In this document: positions 38,761 through 49,813 of the stretch, piece after piece
Numbering within the stretch: position 1 is the first letter of the stretch
Layout of the letters: each line of letters opens with the position of its first letter
Assembly (NCBI RefSeq): GCF_001659605.2
Contig: NC_035170.2
Span: forward strand, 28,252,020-28,316,019
From: Manihot esculenta
Lineage: Eukaryota > Streptophyta > Magnoliopsida > Malpighiales > Euphorbiaceae
Direction of reading: 5' to 3'
Length of the DNA: 64,000 bases
The notes under the pieces: model-generated
Database searches by the model: none
Told to the model about the DNA's origin: nothing
Seen by the model: only the letters and a program-made list of their open reading frames with translations
Position numbers and translations under genes: made by a program

Positions 38761-39349
38761 CTGGTAAGCGCAAGTTTTTATTTCATTTTGAGGCTAAGTG
38801 GATGCAGCATCCTCAATGTGCAGAAGTGATACAACGAGTTTGGAACAATCCTAGTCGTGGTTCAGCTATATTTTCTTTCATGCGTAAGTTACACTTATGT
38901 CGATCTAAACTTAGCTATTGGCATAAAGATGCCTTTATGGGTAATTTGGGTCGAAGGAAATGGCTTTAGCAACAATTAGAAGATTTATATGCTAGACCTT
39001 TTGACTCTCATAATGTCGCTCTTGAGGCTCAATTGGTCGCTCAACTTCATGATATTTGGCAACGAGATGAAGAACATTGGCAACAAAGATCTCGAGTGCA
39101 ATGGCTACAGAAAAGTGATAGAAATACAAGATTTTTTCATCTGTTGACTATCCAATGGTGGCAACGAAATCGTATTGATCACCTTCAATCTACTTCATAT
39201 AGTTGGGCCCAGTGGGACTCTGAGAAAATTTTTCTTATTTGGAAATTTTTTTCAAGATCTTTATTAGGCCAAGCCTTTACGCGGTTGTGATCAGGTTCTC
39301 TCCTTGATACCTCTTTAATCTCTCCAAAGCTCAATAAGGCTTTACTAGC

Positions 39350-40150
39350 AACCTTGTCTAATGAGGAGATAAAGACGACAGTCTTTCAGTTGGGTGCCAA
39401 CAAAGCTCCAGGTCCTGACGGATTTTTAGGTTTATTTTATCAGCATAATTGGGCTACAGTAGGTCCGTCTTTATGTTGTGTTGTCCGCAGTTTCTATGAA
39501 AATAGGTATTTATCAAAAGAAATTAATCGAACTAACATTATTCTTATTCAGAAGTGTTACAGCGCTGTTGGGGTTCATCAATTTCGTCTTATCAGTTTGT
39601 ACAATTTTGTGTATAAAGTCATTTCCAAGCTAGCGGTGAATAGGCTCAAGCCATAGATGCATTCTCTTATTCTTGATTATCAAAATGTTTTTATTCCTAG
39701 TCAAGCTATTTAGGATAATATTGTGTTTGCTCATGAGGTTTTTCATTATTTGAAGACTATCAATAGTCGTCTGCATACTATGGCTCTTGAATTGGATATG
39801 TACAAAGTCTATGATAAAGTTGATTGGGGTTTTTATGTATGGTACTCTTGAAAATTGGGTTTATTTCACAATGGGTGCATTTGATTATGCAATGTATTAT
39901 GACAGTCAGTTTTTCCATTCTCGTTAATGGTATTTCCACTCCTCCTTTTCGCCCTTCCAGAGGACTTAGGCAAGGGAATCTTTTATCTCCTTATATTTTT
40001 TTGTTTGTCTCTCAGGCGCTCTCGTACTTACTATCAAATGCTCATAGGAAGGGTCTCATTAAGGGTATAAAGGTTGCACAGTATGCTCCTTCAATTGTTG
40101 ATGTCTTATTTGCAAATGATGCTTTATTATTTGCTCAAGCAACAAGATAA
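39350..40150 (+). pseudogene. LINE reverse transcriptase remnant with altered active site
   Basis: FQLGANKAPGPDGFLGLFYQ is the start of the non-LTR reverse transcriptase domain. Later come PPFRPSRGLRQGNLLSPYIF and VDVLFANDALLFAQATR. The catalytic FADD box is here FAND, losing the first of the paired aspartates. Stop codons separate the blocks. It cannot be active. Confidence 0.88.
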
Positions 40151-40580
40151 GAAGCTGATAATTTGCTTCGAGTCCTTCAGAGCTATACTGTGGCCTCCAG
40201 TCAATCTATTAATCTCCAAAAGTCTCATATTCTTTTCAGTAAACATACACCTCATATGCTTAAGCAAGAACTTTCCGTAAGTTTCAAATGCAAGAATTAC
40301 TTTCTTCTGATAAGTATTTGGGGCTCCTAATGCTTTTAGGACAATCTCGTCAGTAGGCTTTGACTGTTGTGGAAGATACGATTCGTTCAAAGACTCAGGC
40401 TTGAAAATAGAAATTACTATCTTAGGCTAGTCGTGCTACAATGATCCAATCAATTTTATTCGCTATCCTTTCTTATTCTATAGCGATTTTTCAATATCCT
40501 AAGAAATTCTCAGCTAAGCTTAATAGCCTTTTGTCGAACTTTTAGTAGGGTGGTAATGAGGAGTCTAAAAAGATTCATCG

Positions 40581-42876
40581 TGTAACGACCCGGAAATCCG
40601 ATCCGTTACCGGCGCTAGGATCCAGATCGGCTTAAGGCCGCCGGGACCCGTAGCAAGCCTACATACCTCCTGTAAACCTGTGGAATCCCATACATAACAA
40701 CATATACATGATCTGTAAAAATTTTTCTTTTCTCTTATCCAAGCAAAACCTGTGCATGCACAAAATCATACATAAACCCCACACTGGAGTCCTCATCAAA
40801 TACTCCAATGGGGTATCATCATCATACATATCAGCTTGGATAATCATGGTCATTAACATCATTACTCATTAAACACTCTGTACATAATGGGGATTCACAC
40901 ACCTCTAGGTCAAGCACTACTATAATCCTCAATACATCATCAAATCATTCATTACAGTACATGGTCATAAATACTCATTACATCATGTTCATGTCCACTA
41001 CTATCTATTACAACATACAAGGCTTGACTTCACTCTAGCCGACTTCTTGATCTATCCTGTACCTGCAACTCTGGGGATAAAGGGAGTGGGGTGAGCTACT
41101 AGAGCCCAGTGAGCAGAAACTAAAAACATTTGTTTTAATTCCTCCCTTTTTAGGTATATTATTATTCATTTTATTATTATTATTATCATTTAACTTTTTC
41201 TTTCTTTTTCTTATTCATGCTTTCATGTATGCGCCATAACACAAACATTTCACAACAAGGATGAACTTGTCACCATTTAGCCCCAATCTTTCTTACTCAT
41301 ACATGCCGGGGGCGTAGAGCCGTAGCAGGCACACCCGGACTTCCATAATCTGTCATAGTGCCAGGGGCGTAGAGCCGTAGCAGGCACACCTGGACTCACA
41401 TAGGCTATCATGACATACAAGGGCTAATGGATCATTCAACATTCATCCACATCAACAACAAAGTATGCAATGCAACATATTCGTGAATTCTAATGCAAAC
41501 AACCTAATATTGCATAGCATAATGATGCATGGGCAATGCTTTACGATTCATTCATTTATTCATTTACTTTAAAGCTTAAGGGGGTTGTTCCACTCACCTG
41601 GTAACTGAAGCTTTAACAACGAACTCTGAACGATTATCTCACAACCGGGGGTCTCGGTTCCTCGGGTCCGAACCTACACAGGTGGACTCAAATGAGGCAC
41701 CAAACATACGTGAACATGACTCCAAAATACTCCCCAAAGACCCCCTAAAACATCCTGAAAATATCACATGAAAACATGCAAGAAATGGCTGAACAGGGCA
41801 CTTTCGGCGGCAGGTTCGGCGGCCGAAAGTCCCTCTGCAGCCGAAAGTCATGCAGGTTCGGCGGCACTTTCGGCGGCCGAACCTCCCAGACAGAGACGAA
41901 ACTTGAGTTTCGGGGGCAGGCTTCGGCAGCCGAAACTGCCTCCACAAGGGGATTCGGCGGCCGAAAGTCACTTCGGCGGCCGAACCTGAGTTTCTGCCGA
42001 AGGGCAGAAACTTGGCTCCCTTGTGTCCAAAGCCTCCAAAACGCCTCAAAACATGCATAAACTTGTTTCTACACATGCATTCACATCATACATCACAACT
42101 AGGGGTTTCAAACTATAATATACCCCAACTACAACACTTCAAACAACACATTTCCAACATACATTGTTCAAATCACAACATAAACCCATAAACCTAACAA
42201 CAAGCCTAAACATGCATTCTACCCCATCAACTTGCATAAAACTTTCATAAAACATAAAAGAAGCATAGATCGAAGCTTACCTCTTGAAGATCGAGAGGAA
42301 GAACGACCCTAGCTCGGAAAATGGAGGAATTTAGCTCCAAGACTTCCAAGCTCCAAACTTGCTTAAAAACACTCAAAAACTTTTGTGGAACCTTAAAACT
42401 CAAAGAAAATGGTGGGGATTGAAGGAAAAACACAAGATTTGGGAGAGGGAGGTCGGAAGCTTGCTGTGGCTGAAAATGGGAGAAAACTCTCCCATTTCGG
42501 CTAAGTGCCCCTTTTATAGGTGGCTGGCCAGGCCACGTTCGGGGGCCGAAAGTGCCTCCTCATGCATGCAAGGTTCGGCGGCCGAACTTGAAGTTCGGCG
42601 GCCGAACCTGCATTTCCCTCACTCAAAATTTTCGGGCGCCTAAAGTCCCTCCGAAAGCATGCATGTTCGGCGGCCGAACTTCGGAGTTCGGCGGCCGAAC
42701 CTGGGTTTTCCTCCAAAGATTTTTCATGCAAAAACTCATTTAATTTCTTACTTAAAAACATGAAATACATGAAAACATTTCATAAAATCATAGTTTTACC
42801 CTTCTAGAGGTTTCCGACATCCGAGGTCCCACCGGACGGTAGGGATTCCGATACCGGAGTCTAGCCGGGTATTACA
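40581..42876. mobile_element. solo LTR, 2,296 bp, TG...CA, with CATCG target duplication
   Basis: The sequence begins TGTAACGACCCGGAAATCCG and ends CTAGCCGGGTATTACA. It is flanked by identical 5-bp repeats CATCG at 40576-40580 and 42877-42881, which prove insertion into the LINE followed by loss of the internal region by LTR recombination. No gag or pol is present. Inside are long CA/AT-rich parts, a duplicated block containing AGGGGCGTAGAGCCGTAGCAGG (once per copy near 41308 and 41365) and two clusters of a hairpin-forming 13-mer. The size and the TGTAACGACCC start suggest a Ty3/gypsy element; the lineage is not determined. Confidence 0.93.
41815..42699. repeat. eight copies of the 13-mer TTCGGCGGCCGAA in two clusters
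   Basis: Exact copies start at 41815, 41869, 41953, 41972, 42574, 42594, 42666 and 42687, with several near copies (for example the variant with GGG at 42538). Each has 6-nt complementary arms TTCGGC/GCCGAA around a single G, so it can fold into a small stem or serve as a near-palindromic binding site. Copies come in pairs about 20 bp apart (41953/41972, 42574/42594, 42666/42687). Confidence 0.95.
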
Positions 42877-44535
42877 CATCGGTTAGTTGGCAACATTCTT
42901 GTTATTCTAAGTTTTGGGGTGGCTTAGGTTTTAGAGATTTTAAAAACTTCAATCTAGCTTGTTTAGCAAAATAGTGTTGGAGGCTTCTTCATAATCAGAC
43001 TCGCTTGTGGGTTCGGGTTTTGAAAGTATATATTTTTCACGATCTTCCTTTTGGCAGGCTACCCACAAGCCACGTGGTTCATAGATATGACAAAGTTGTT
43101 TAGCTGATAGAGAAGTTCTTCAAAAGGGAGCTCGCATGAATATTGGGGATGTTAAGAACACTAGCATTTGATCAGATCCTTGGGTACCCTAGCTGAATAA
43201 TTTCAAATTGCCTAGTCCAACAACTTATCCTATTAGTATTACCATGGTGCCAAACTTAATTAATCATAGTGCCTTGGATTGGAACCATCAGCTAGTAAAA
43301 CATTTCTTTCCTCATCAACATGCAATGGTATTCTCTTTGTCCTAGTGGCTCCTCTTGGTATGCTGGATTCTCTTGTATGGCATTATGCACATAATGGCCA
43401 ATATAGTGCACGTTTTGGTTACGAATTTTTAACGCATTATTTAACTCGTTAGCATGTTATATCTCAACCTTCTTCTTCTTATACTATCAAGCCAGAAATT
43501 TGGAAGGCCCTCTCCTAAATTGAAAATTTTTCTGTGGCGACTTCTTCATAATGCTTTGGCTATCTCTGTTAATTTGGTAAAACGTAATGTATTGCACAAT
43601 CCTATATGTCTCATTTGTCGATCTTAACCTAAAACTTTAGAATATGTTTTCTTTTGGTATCTACATGCTCGAGCAATTTAGTTTGTTAATTCCTATGGTT
43701 ATAAACTGGATTCTATAGGTTTTCCTAGTTTTATGATATGGTGGGAAAATCTTTGAAAATGTTTCGGTTGGAGTTGGATGGCCCTTTGCTATTGAATATG
43801 GTCACTCTCATCTTATAGCATATATGGAAGGATTAAAATAAAGGTCTCTTCGATACATCTGAATCTTATTGTTATGTCACAACATATCTCTGTTGATTTT
43901 AGGCCGCTACAGCAGAGTAGTATTTTTGTTGATTCTTCTCACTTTTAACATTATAGATCCACTTATGTTGCTTGGATCGGAGTCCTCCCTCAAGAGGAAG
44001 TATCAAGCTTAATTGTGATGTTGCATGGAAAGATTAATTTCACCTGCTACTATTATTGTGCTTGCTTTTAATGGTGCAGGGATAATTTTGCATGGTATTG
44101 CTATGAGGGTTTGGTGTTCATCTGTTACAGTAGGAGAGACACGGGCTGCGTTAACAGCGATTAAATTGGCATATGAAACAAACTTTTTATTAATTGAGTG
44201 TGTAATAAATTTTATTTTATCAATCGAGTGTGCAACAGATTCTATAGTTATATATGATGCTTTACGTTGTACAATGTCTGTTCTACCATGAGATATTAAT
44301 ACCACGATAGCAGTAATTTTAAAGATATCCTCCCATCTCCATTAAGTCTCTTTCCGCCGTATTCCACCTTAATTTAATACTTTTGCAGATGTAGTCATTA
44401 AACTTTATCTTAGAGACTTACTTCCTTGAGATTGCCAGTTGTATTGATTACAAGATTTAATAACGTTGTTGTAATTCTGTTTTACTGCTAGCAGCAGCCA
44501 TATAATGCAATTCTATATTCCATGTCAAAAAAAAA
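42877..44535 (+). pseudogene. LINE C-terminal region: reverse-transcriptase-associated and RNase H-like remnants
   Basis: Directly after the LTR, in broken frames, comes GLGFRDFKNFNLACLAK-like sequence, the block that follows the reverse transcriptase in plant LINEs. Around 44000-44290, KLNCDVAWK and then GAGIILHGIAMRVWCSSVTV and AALTAIKLAYE resemble the RNase H domain carried by many plant L1 elements. The A tract at 44527-44535 marks the 3' end. Confidence 0.7.
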
Positions 44536-45430
44536 TAATGAAACACTAAATTCAATTTTTTTGTCTTTTACTTTTTTTTTTATTTTTAAATTTAAGTGTT
44601 TATTTTAGAAAATAGAGAACAATTCACCCATGAAAAAAATAATTTATATTATAAACAAAATAATTTATTTTTTATTATCTAATTTCAATTTAAAAAGTAA
44701 AATATATAAATAAATTTATATATAGAGATTTTAATAATATTTTTAAATTATGAAAAAAAATTTCTTTTTCAAAAAAAGTTATTTTTTCTAAAATAATTTA
44801 ATTTTTTTTTATTAAAAAATATTTCTTGTTTTAAATATTTCAAATGTTAAAAGATGTAATTTTTTTTAAAAAAAAATACTTTCCGTGAAATAAAACGGAA
44901 ATTAAAACTCTTTATTTTTTAAAAAGTATTTTTTACACTTTTTAATATTTGATTTTTAAAATTAAAATTAGATAATAAAAAATAAATTGTTTTTAAAAAT
45001 ATTTTTAAAAAAAATATTTTCTAATAGTGAAAAAAAAAAAGAAGAAAATCATTAAATTCATTACTTGCCTAAATGGGAAATCAGTTATTGCTAGAGTAAG
45101 CTTAAATACATAAATAAATACTCTACATCGGTGGAACCATGTCAAATTTTTAAATACGCAATTAAACAGAATTTATTGCAACTGACCTAATTTACATAAT
45201 TAAACAGAATTTTTTATAAACACAATGCAATTGGCTTTTAATTATTATTACTTTTGATCCATAATTATATCAGAAATTAGTCTTATTATTTTTTCATTAC
45301 AAAGTTGAAAAATTTTATAATAATAAATAGACAGACTCGAATTTCATATATATATTTTCTCGTAATCACATAATTAACTGTGAATAGTGAAATTTGTAAG
45401 CAAATAGTGTTACAGTAGGTATATATTTTG
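44536..45430. other. AT-rich spacer
   Basis: Very AT-rich with long A and T runs and no coding region. It separates the LINE from the duplicated gene region. Confidence 0.6.
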
Positions 45431-45437
45431 TGCCTTA

Positions 45438-46160
45438 TTAAGGCTTAAGGAGTGCCTTGAGATTATAGGGCCTTGTAACATCAGCGGTGCCGCTCCACAT
45501 GAGCTTAGCAAGTTGATTATAGACTTTGTCAGTGGAATGCCTTGAGATTACAGGGCCTTGTAACATCAGGCTTAAGGAGTGCCTTGAGATTACAGGGCCT
45601 TGCATGTAGCCGTTACATTTTTCAATGACAATTTTCTTATCAAACTGCTGATCTCTTAGCTTAATCATTACACTTTTGTTTTAGTTTTTTACTTTCTGTG
45701 TCATTTGCAATTGGGTTAGTTACAGTTTCTGCAGTGGCAGCTCTATCAACAAACTTTAGCTCCTTGTTTTCAGTTACATTTTTCTTTATTACCAGTCCAA
45801 ATCGATGGCTGTTTCTTCTTTGTCCTCCTCCCTTTGCACGTGGTTTCTTGCAGCTTGCGTGTCCATTGCTTGCGAGAAAGATCATCTTCTAGAGCTGACG
45901 CAGAAGTCCAGACACAAGAAGCTCATAGGTTCAGTCCACTGTTCACAGAACTTCCTTTCATCTTTCCAAGTATCTGGCATGCAGAGCTTGATGAGTTCCT
46001 GCCTGTCCTTGGAGCCATTTGAGGTGTTGTACAATTCAAATAGGTCATCTTCATCCTTGAACACTATTTTCTCACTCTTTGGATCAAAATCATCAAATAG
46101 AAGACAAATGCAGAAGAGAAGTGCAATCCACTCTGGTAATTGTACACGGTTTCATATTAA
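45438..46160 (-). pseudogene. gene fragment of unknown family, copy 1
   Basis: On the minus strand, ordered pieces read WIALLFCICLLFDDFDPKSE, FKDEDDLFELYNTSNGSKDR, CMPDTWKDERKFCEQWTEPM, then in other frames LSRKQWTRKLQETTC, LKFVDRAATAETVTNPIAND and MIKLRDQQFDKKIVI. The 3' end is replaced by the 32-bp repeats. The conserved-looking segments and a possible splice acceptor before WIALLF suggest a former multi-exon gene. I do not recognise the family. A second copy, with the original C-terminus, is at 48802-49443. Confidence 0.45.
45441..45609. repeat. three copies of a unit of about 32 bp
   Basis: TGCCTTGAGATTAYAGGGCC followed by TTGTAACATCAG begins at 45453, 45538 and 45580 (the third copy diverges after TTGCATG). 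Two of the copies are preceded by AGGCTTAAGGAG. The repeat lies at the 3' end of the decayed minus-strand gene fragment and is missing from that fragment's second copy near 48.9 kb. Confidence 0.85.
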
Positions 46161-46474
46161 ACTAGTCAAAAAGGTAGATCGGATTCTGATTTTTCTTTCT
46201 TTTTTTTTTTTTTTTTTTTTTTGAGGAATAATTGAATTTGGGATGGTTCAGATATTATAAATATTAAAACAGATTTAATTTTAAATACTTAATAATTAAA
46301 ATTAACTTTTTATCATTTTTACTAAAAACCCAGAGTACTAAACGTGCAAATTTATTAAAAAAAATTGCAAAGTTGAAAGATAGAGAGATACCATATCTCT
46401 AATTCAATTTCTAAGGATGCGTATTCCCTCTTCGCCGTAGCTCGAGTATTTCTAGACGGTGAGATTCCAATCAA

Positions 46475-48022
46475 ATGCCGCTTGGTCTAAGATGCTCGGA
46501 AATCAAAATAATGATTCTGAAGCCTCTCTCATTTCCATCGAATTTAAGGTACGCTACTAAAGCCCAGCTTCCCCTTATCTGTCGACTCTTCTTCAGCACT
46601 AACCCCACCTCTGTCGACCAAGATGTGGAGGTCGTTTATCGCATCATCACTAGCTCATCCTCTCCTGAAGACCTAAAACAATCTATAAATTCAAGTGGGA
46701 TTTTTCTCAATAACGATTTGATCGATGAAGTTCTCAAAAGGTTCAGGTTTGGTCATGGGAACCCCTTGCAAGCACTTGAGCTCTTTAAATTCACTGCCAA
46801 TAGAAAAGGGTTTTATCACACTCCGAATTCTTTAGATACCATGCTTTATATATTGGGAAGGAGTCGTCAATTTGATCATATTTGGGATGTTTTGATTAAA
46901 ATGAAGAGGAAAGACCCGTCTTTGATTTCCTCACGAACTATGCAAGTGGTTTTGGGTAGAATTGCTAAGGTATGCTCTGTTAGGCAGACTGTGGAATCTT
47001 TTAGAAGGTTCAAGAAGTTGGTTCCTGTGTTTGATACCATTTCTTTCAATGCACTGTTGAGGACCTTGTGTCAAGAGAAGAGCATGGCTGATGCTAGAAA
47101 TGTGTATCACACATTGAAGAAAGAGTTTAGGCCTAATTTACAGACTTTTAATATACTTTTATCAGGTTGGAAATCATCAGAGGAAGCAGAGTCATTCTTT
47201 GAGGAAATGAAGGAATTGGGTGTCAAGCCTGATGTTGTCTCTTATAATTCTTTGATTGATGTCTATTGTAAGGGAAGGGAGATGGAGAAGGCCTACAAGG
47301 TGCTTGAGAAAATGAGAGAGGAGGATATATCATCAGATGTGATAACATATACTAGCATCATTGGAGGGTTGGGATTGATAGGTCAACCTGATAAAGCTAG
47401 AGATGTATTAAAGGAAATGAAGGAGTATGGATGCCACCCAGATGTTGCAGCATATAATGCTGCTATTAGGAATTATTGTATTGCGAGGAGGCTTGGTGAT
47501 GCTTCAAGTTTGATGGAGGAGATGGTGAGCCAGGGTTTCAGTCCAAATGCTACTACTTACAATTTGTTCTTTAGGGTATTTTATTGGTCAAATGACTTGA
47601 GAAGGTCGTGGAGTTTGTATAGACAGATGATAGATGCTGTGTGCTTGCCTAATACACAGTCTTGTATGTTTTTAGTTAGGTTGTTCAAGAAGCATGAAAA
47701 GGTGGATCTAGCTCTATTGCTTTGGAATGACATGGTGGAGAAGGGTTTTGGTTCTTATACTTTGGTGTCTGATGTGTTGTTTGATTTACTTTGTGATTTG
47801 GGGAGGTTGGCAGAAGCGGAGAAGTGTTTCTTGCAGATGATTGAGAAAGGGCAGAAACCAAGCAATGTTGCTTTCAGGAGGATCAAAGTTCTCATGGAAT
47901 TGGCAAACAAGCATGACGCACTCCAAAACTTATCAGAGAAGATGGCTATTTTTGGGTCTTCAATTCAAGTTCCCAAAGGAGAGGAACACGTTAATAGGAC
48001 ATTATGTTATAGACTCTCTTAA
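46475..48022 (+). CDS. P-class pentatricopeptide repeat protein, likely mitochondrial
   Basis: An intronless 515-residue protein. The N-terminus (MPLGLRCSEIKIMILKPLSF and on to about residue 45) is basic and hydroxylated and lacks early acidic residues, as in mitochondrial presequences. From about residue 150 onward come tandem 35-residue P-type repeats, such as VVSYNSLIDVYCKGREMEKA, VITYTSIIGGLGLIGQPDKA and VAAYNAAIRNYCIARRLGDA. There is no E or DYW extension, so a role in RNA binding, stability or splicing is more likely than editing. From memory it corresponds closely to Arabidopsis At1g02420. The frame is intact. A rearranged fragment of it lies at 56797-57255. Confidence 0.94.
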   Translation: MPLGLRCSEIKIMILKPLSFPSNLRYATKAQLPLICRLFFSTNPTSVDQDVEVVYRIITSSSSPEDLKQSINSSGIFLNNDLIDEVLKRFRFGHGNPLQALELFKFTANRKGFYHTPNSLDTMLYILGRSRQFDHIWDVLIKMKRKDPSLISSRTMQVVLGRIAKVCSVRQTVESFRRFKKLVPVFDTISFNALLRTLCQEKSMADARNVYHTLKKEFRPNLQTFNILLSGWKSSEEAESFFEEMKELGVKPDVVSYNSLIDVYCKGREMEKAYKVLEKMREEDISSDVITYTSIIGGLGLIGQPDKARDVLKEMKEYGCHPDVAAYNAAIRNYCIARRLGDASSLMEEMVSQGFSPNATTYNLFFRVFYWSNDLRRSWSLYRQMIDAVCLPNTQSCMFLVRLFKKHEKVDLALLLWNDMVEKGFGSYTLVSDVLFDLLCDLGRLAEAEKCFLQMIEKGQKPSNVAFRRIKVLMELANKHDALQNLSEKMAIFGSSIQVPKGEEHVNRTLCYRLS

Positions 48023-48800
48023 TTGTGGAGTGGAGCTCTGACTGGCCATTGCATGGAACAACTTTATTGTTGCAGCGCACAATTCAAGGGAGGACAGGAG
48101 TGTTCTTTGGTTGCTCTTTCTGTTGACTGATACCGAAAATTTCTTGCATGGAATTGGAGGAAGTGCATTCTGAGGCGCACTAGACGGTCTGCATGAAATT
48201 AATTTTTGTCATTTATGTTCTGCTTCTGCATGGAAAACATGCATGAGAACTCATCAGATAACTTTTAGCATCAGTGAACATCCAATTTTCTTGTTTGCTT
48301 CTTGATCATGCAAATGAGGATTTTAGCCACCTTTGATTCTCAAGTCATGCACTGAATTATGAGGAAGTTGGAGAATTTTTCCTATCTGCCATTGTACAAG
48401 TGATGTCTTAAGTAGCTAGCATTTGTTTGGAAGACAAAACTTTATTTCATTAGCCTCCAACTATTTAGTAACTATTTATTTTACTTATAGCACAATTCAT
48501 CATAGCAACTCACTCTACCAATCATTTTTCATTTATCTGATTTCATCAAATAAAACTCAGAACTCGGCTGCAGTGGAACACTGCTAATCTTAGGAATCAG
48601 ATGCTATGAAGTAAGAATACTACTGCAACATATATGTCAAACAGATAAAATTACAGCATTAAGAATGCTGTGGAATAGGAAACTTGCCATAATACAAAGA
48701 CAAACATACAATAATCGATTTAATGCACAGAACTTGTATAAAAAAGCAGGTTTCTCCATTTTAGAATAAAAACCCACCTAGATTTATCCCTTCTCTTTGC
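48023..48800. other. 3' flank of the P-class PPR gene
   Basis: Presumably the PPR 3' UTR to about 48.4 kb, then spacer. No coding region is supported. Confidence 0.5.
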
Positions 48801-48801
48801 C

Positions 48802-49443
48802 TTAACTTCCAGTAGAAAATGTGGCACTAAGGACCTTCAAAAGCTCTGAAGTAGAAGTATGATCACCATGAATTTTCTGAAGTGTCTGTTTTCCAATGAC
48901 AATTTTCTTATCAAACTGCTGATCTCTTAGCTTAATCATTACACTTTTGTTTTAGTTTTTTTACTTTCTGTGTCATTTGCAATTGGGTTAGTTACAGTTT
49001 CTGCAGTGGCAGCTCTATCAACAAACTTTAGCTCCTTCTTTTCAATTACATTTTCCTTTATTACCAGTCCAATCAATGGCTGTTTCTTCTTTGTCCTTCC
49101 CTCTGTGCACGTGGTTTCTTGCAGCTTGCGTGTCCATTGCTTGCGAGAAAGATTGTCTTCTATGGTCCTCTATATTTCAGTATCCAAAGAGGCTGATGCA
49201 GAAGTCCAGACACAAGAAGCTCATAGGTTAAGTCCACTTTTCACAGAACTTACTTTCATCTTCCCAAGTATCTGGCATGCAGTGCTTGATGAGTTCCTGC
49301 CTGTCCTTGGAGCCATTTGAGGTGTTGTACAATTCAAATAGGTCATCTTCATCCTTGTACAGTGTTTTCTCACTCTGGATCAAAATGATCAAATAGAAGA
49401 CAAATGCAGAAGAGAAGTGCAGTCCACTCTGGTAATTGTACAT
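48802..49443 (-). pseudogene. gene fragment of unknown family, copy 2 (with intact C-terminus)
   Basis: Duplicate of the 45613-46285 segment (matching 48893-49577). Minus-strand pieces include YKDEDDLFELYNTSNGSKDR, LIKHCMPDTWEDESKFCEKW and LKFVDRAATAETVTNPIAND. It continues past the point where copy 1 diverges, into KKIVIGKQTLQKIHGDHTST and SELLKVLSATFSTGS with a TAA at 48802-48804. Stops and frame changes separate the blocks. The function is unknown. The missing N-terminal part is not in the window. Confidence 0.45.
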
Positions 49444-49577
49444 GGTTTCATATTTAACTAGTCAAAAATGGTTGATGGGATTCTGATTTTTCTTTGGTAT
49501 TTTTTTTTTTTTGAGGAATAATTGAATTTCGGATGGTTCAGATATTATATATATTAAAATGGATTTAATTTCGAATA

Positions 49578-49813
49578 GGGTAGGGGTCTTGATTATAACA
49601 CAGCGAGTAATCTATCAATTTTTGTAGGAATAGACTAAAGAAAGCGTGTGCTCATATGAAACTAGTTTTTTCGCCATTAAATATGCATGAGGAAAATATT
49701 TATTAATTAAATTCATTTTCATGAGTATCAATATATCAGGCTTAGCCTCACCCATTTTTGTATAAGTGCATCTTTATAACATTTCTTAGTAACTACTTCT
49801 ATTGTGCTTTTAG
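49578..49813. other. spacer before the KAS pseudogene
   Basis: Short AT-rich stretch ending in a pyrimidine-rich tract just before the first KAS-like exon. Nothing else is recognised. Confidence 0.4.

Larger units (their letters stand above)
38055..44535 (+). mobile_element. dead L1-type LINE, interrupted by a solo LTR
   Basis: The segments 38055-40580 and 42877-44535 together form one plant L1-like retroelement, with endonuclease, reverse transcriptase, a C-terminal region and an RNase H-like remnant in order, ending in an A tract at 44527-44535. It is riddled with stops and frameshifts. The insert 40581-42876 is a separate, later solo LTR. No ORF1 or target-site duplication could be recognised, so the left end is probably truncated or unrecognisable. 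Confidence 0.85.

Noticed and set aside
41639..42770. Six 60-145 codon frames rich in Arg/Pro/Ala
   Set aside because: They arise from the TTCGGCGGCCGAA clusters inside the solo LTR, which keep several frames open on both strands; no gene is implied.
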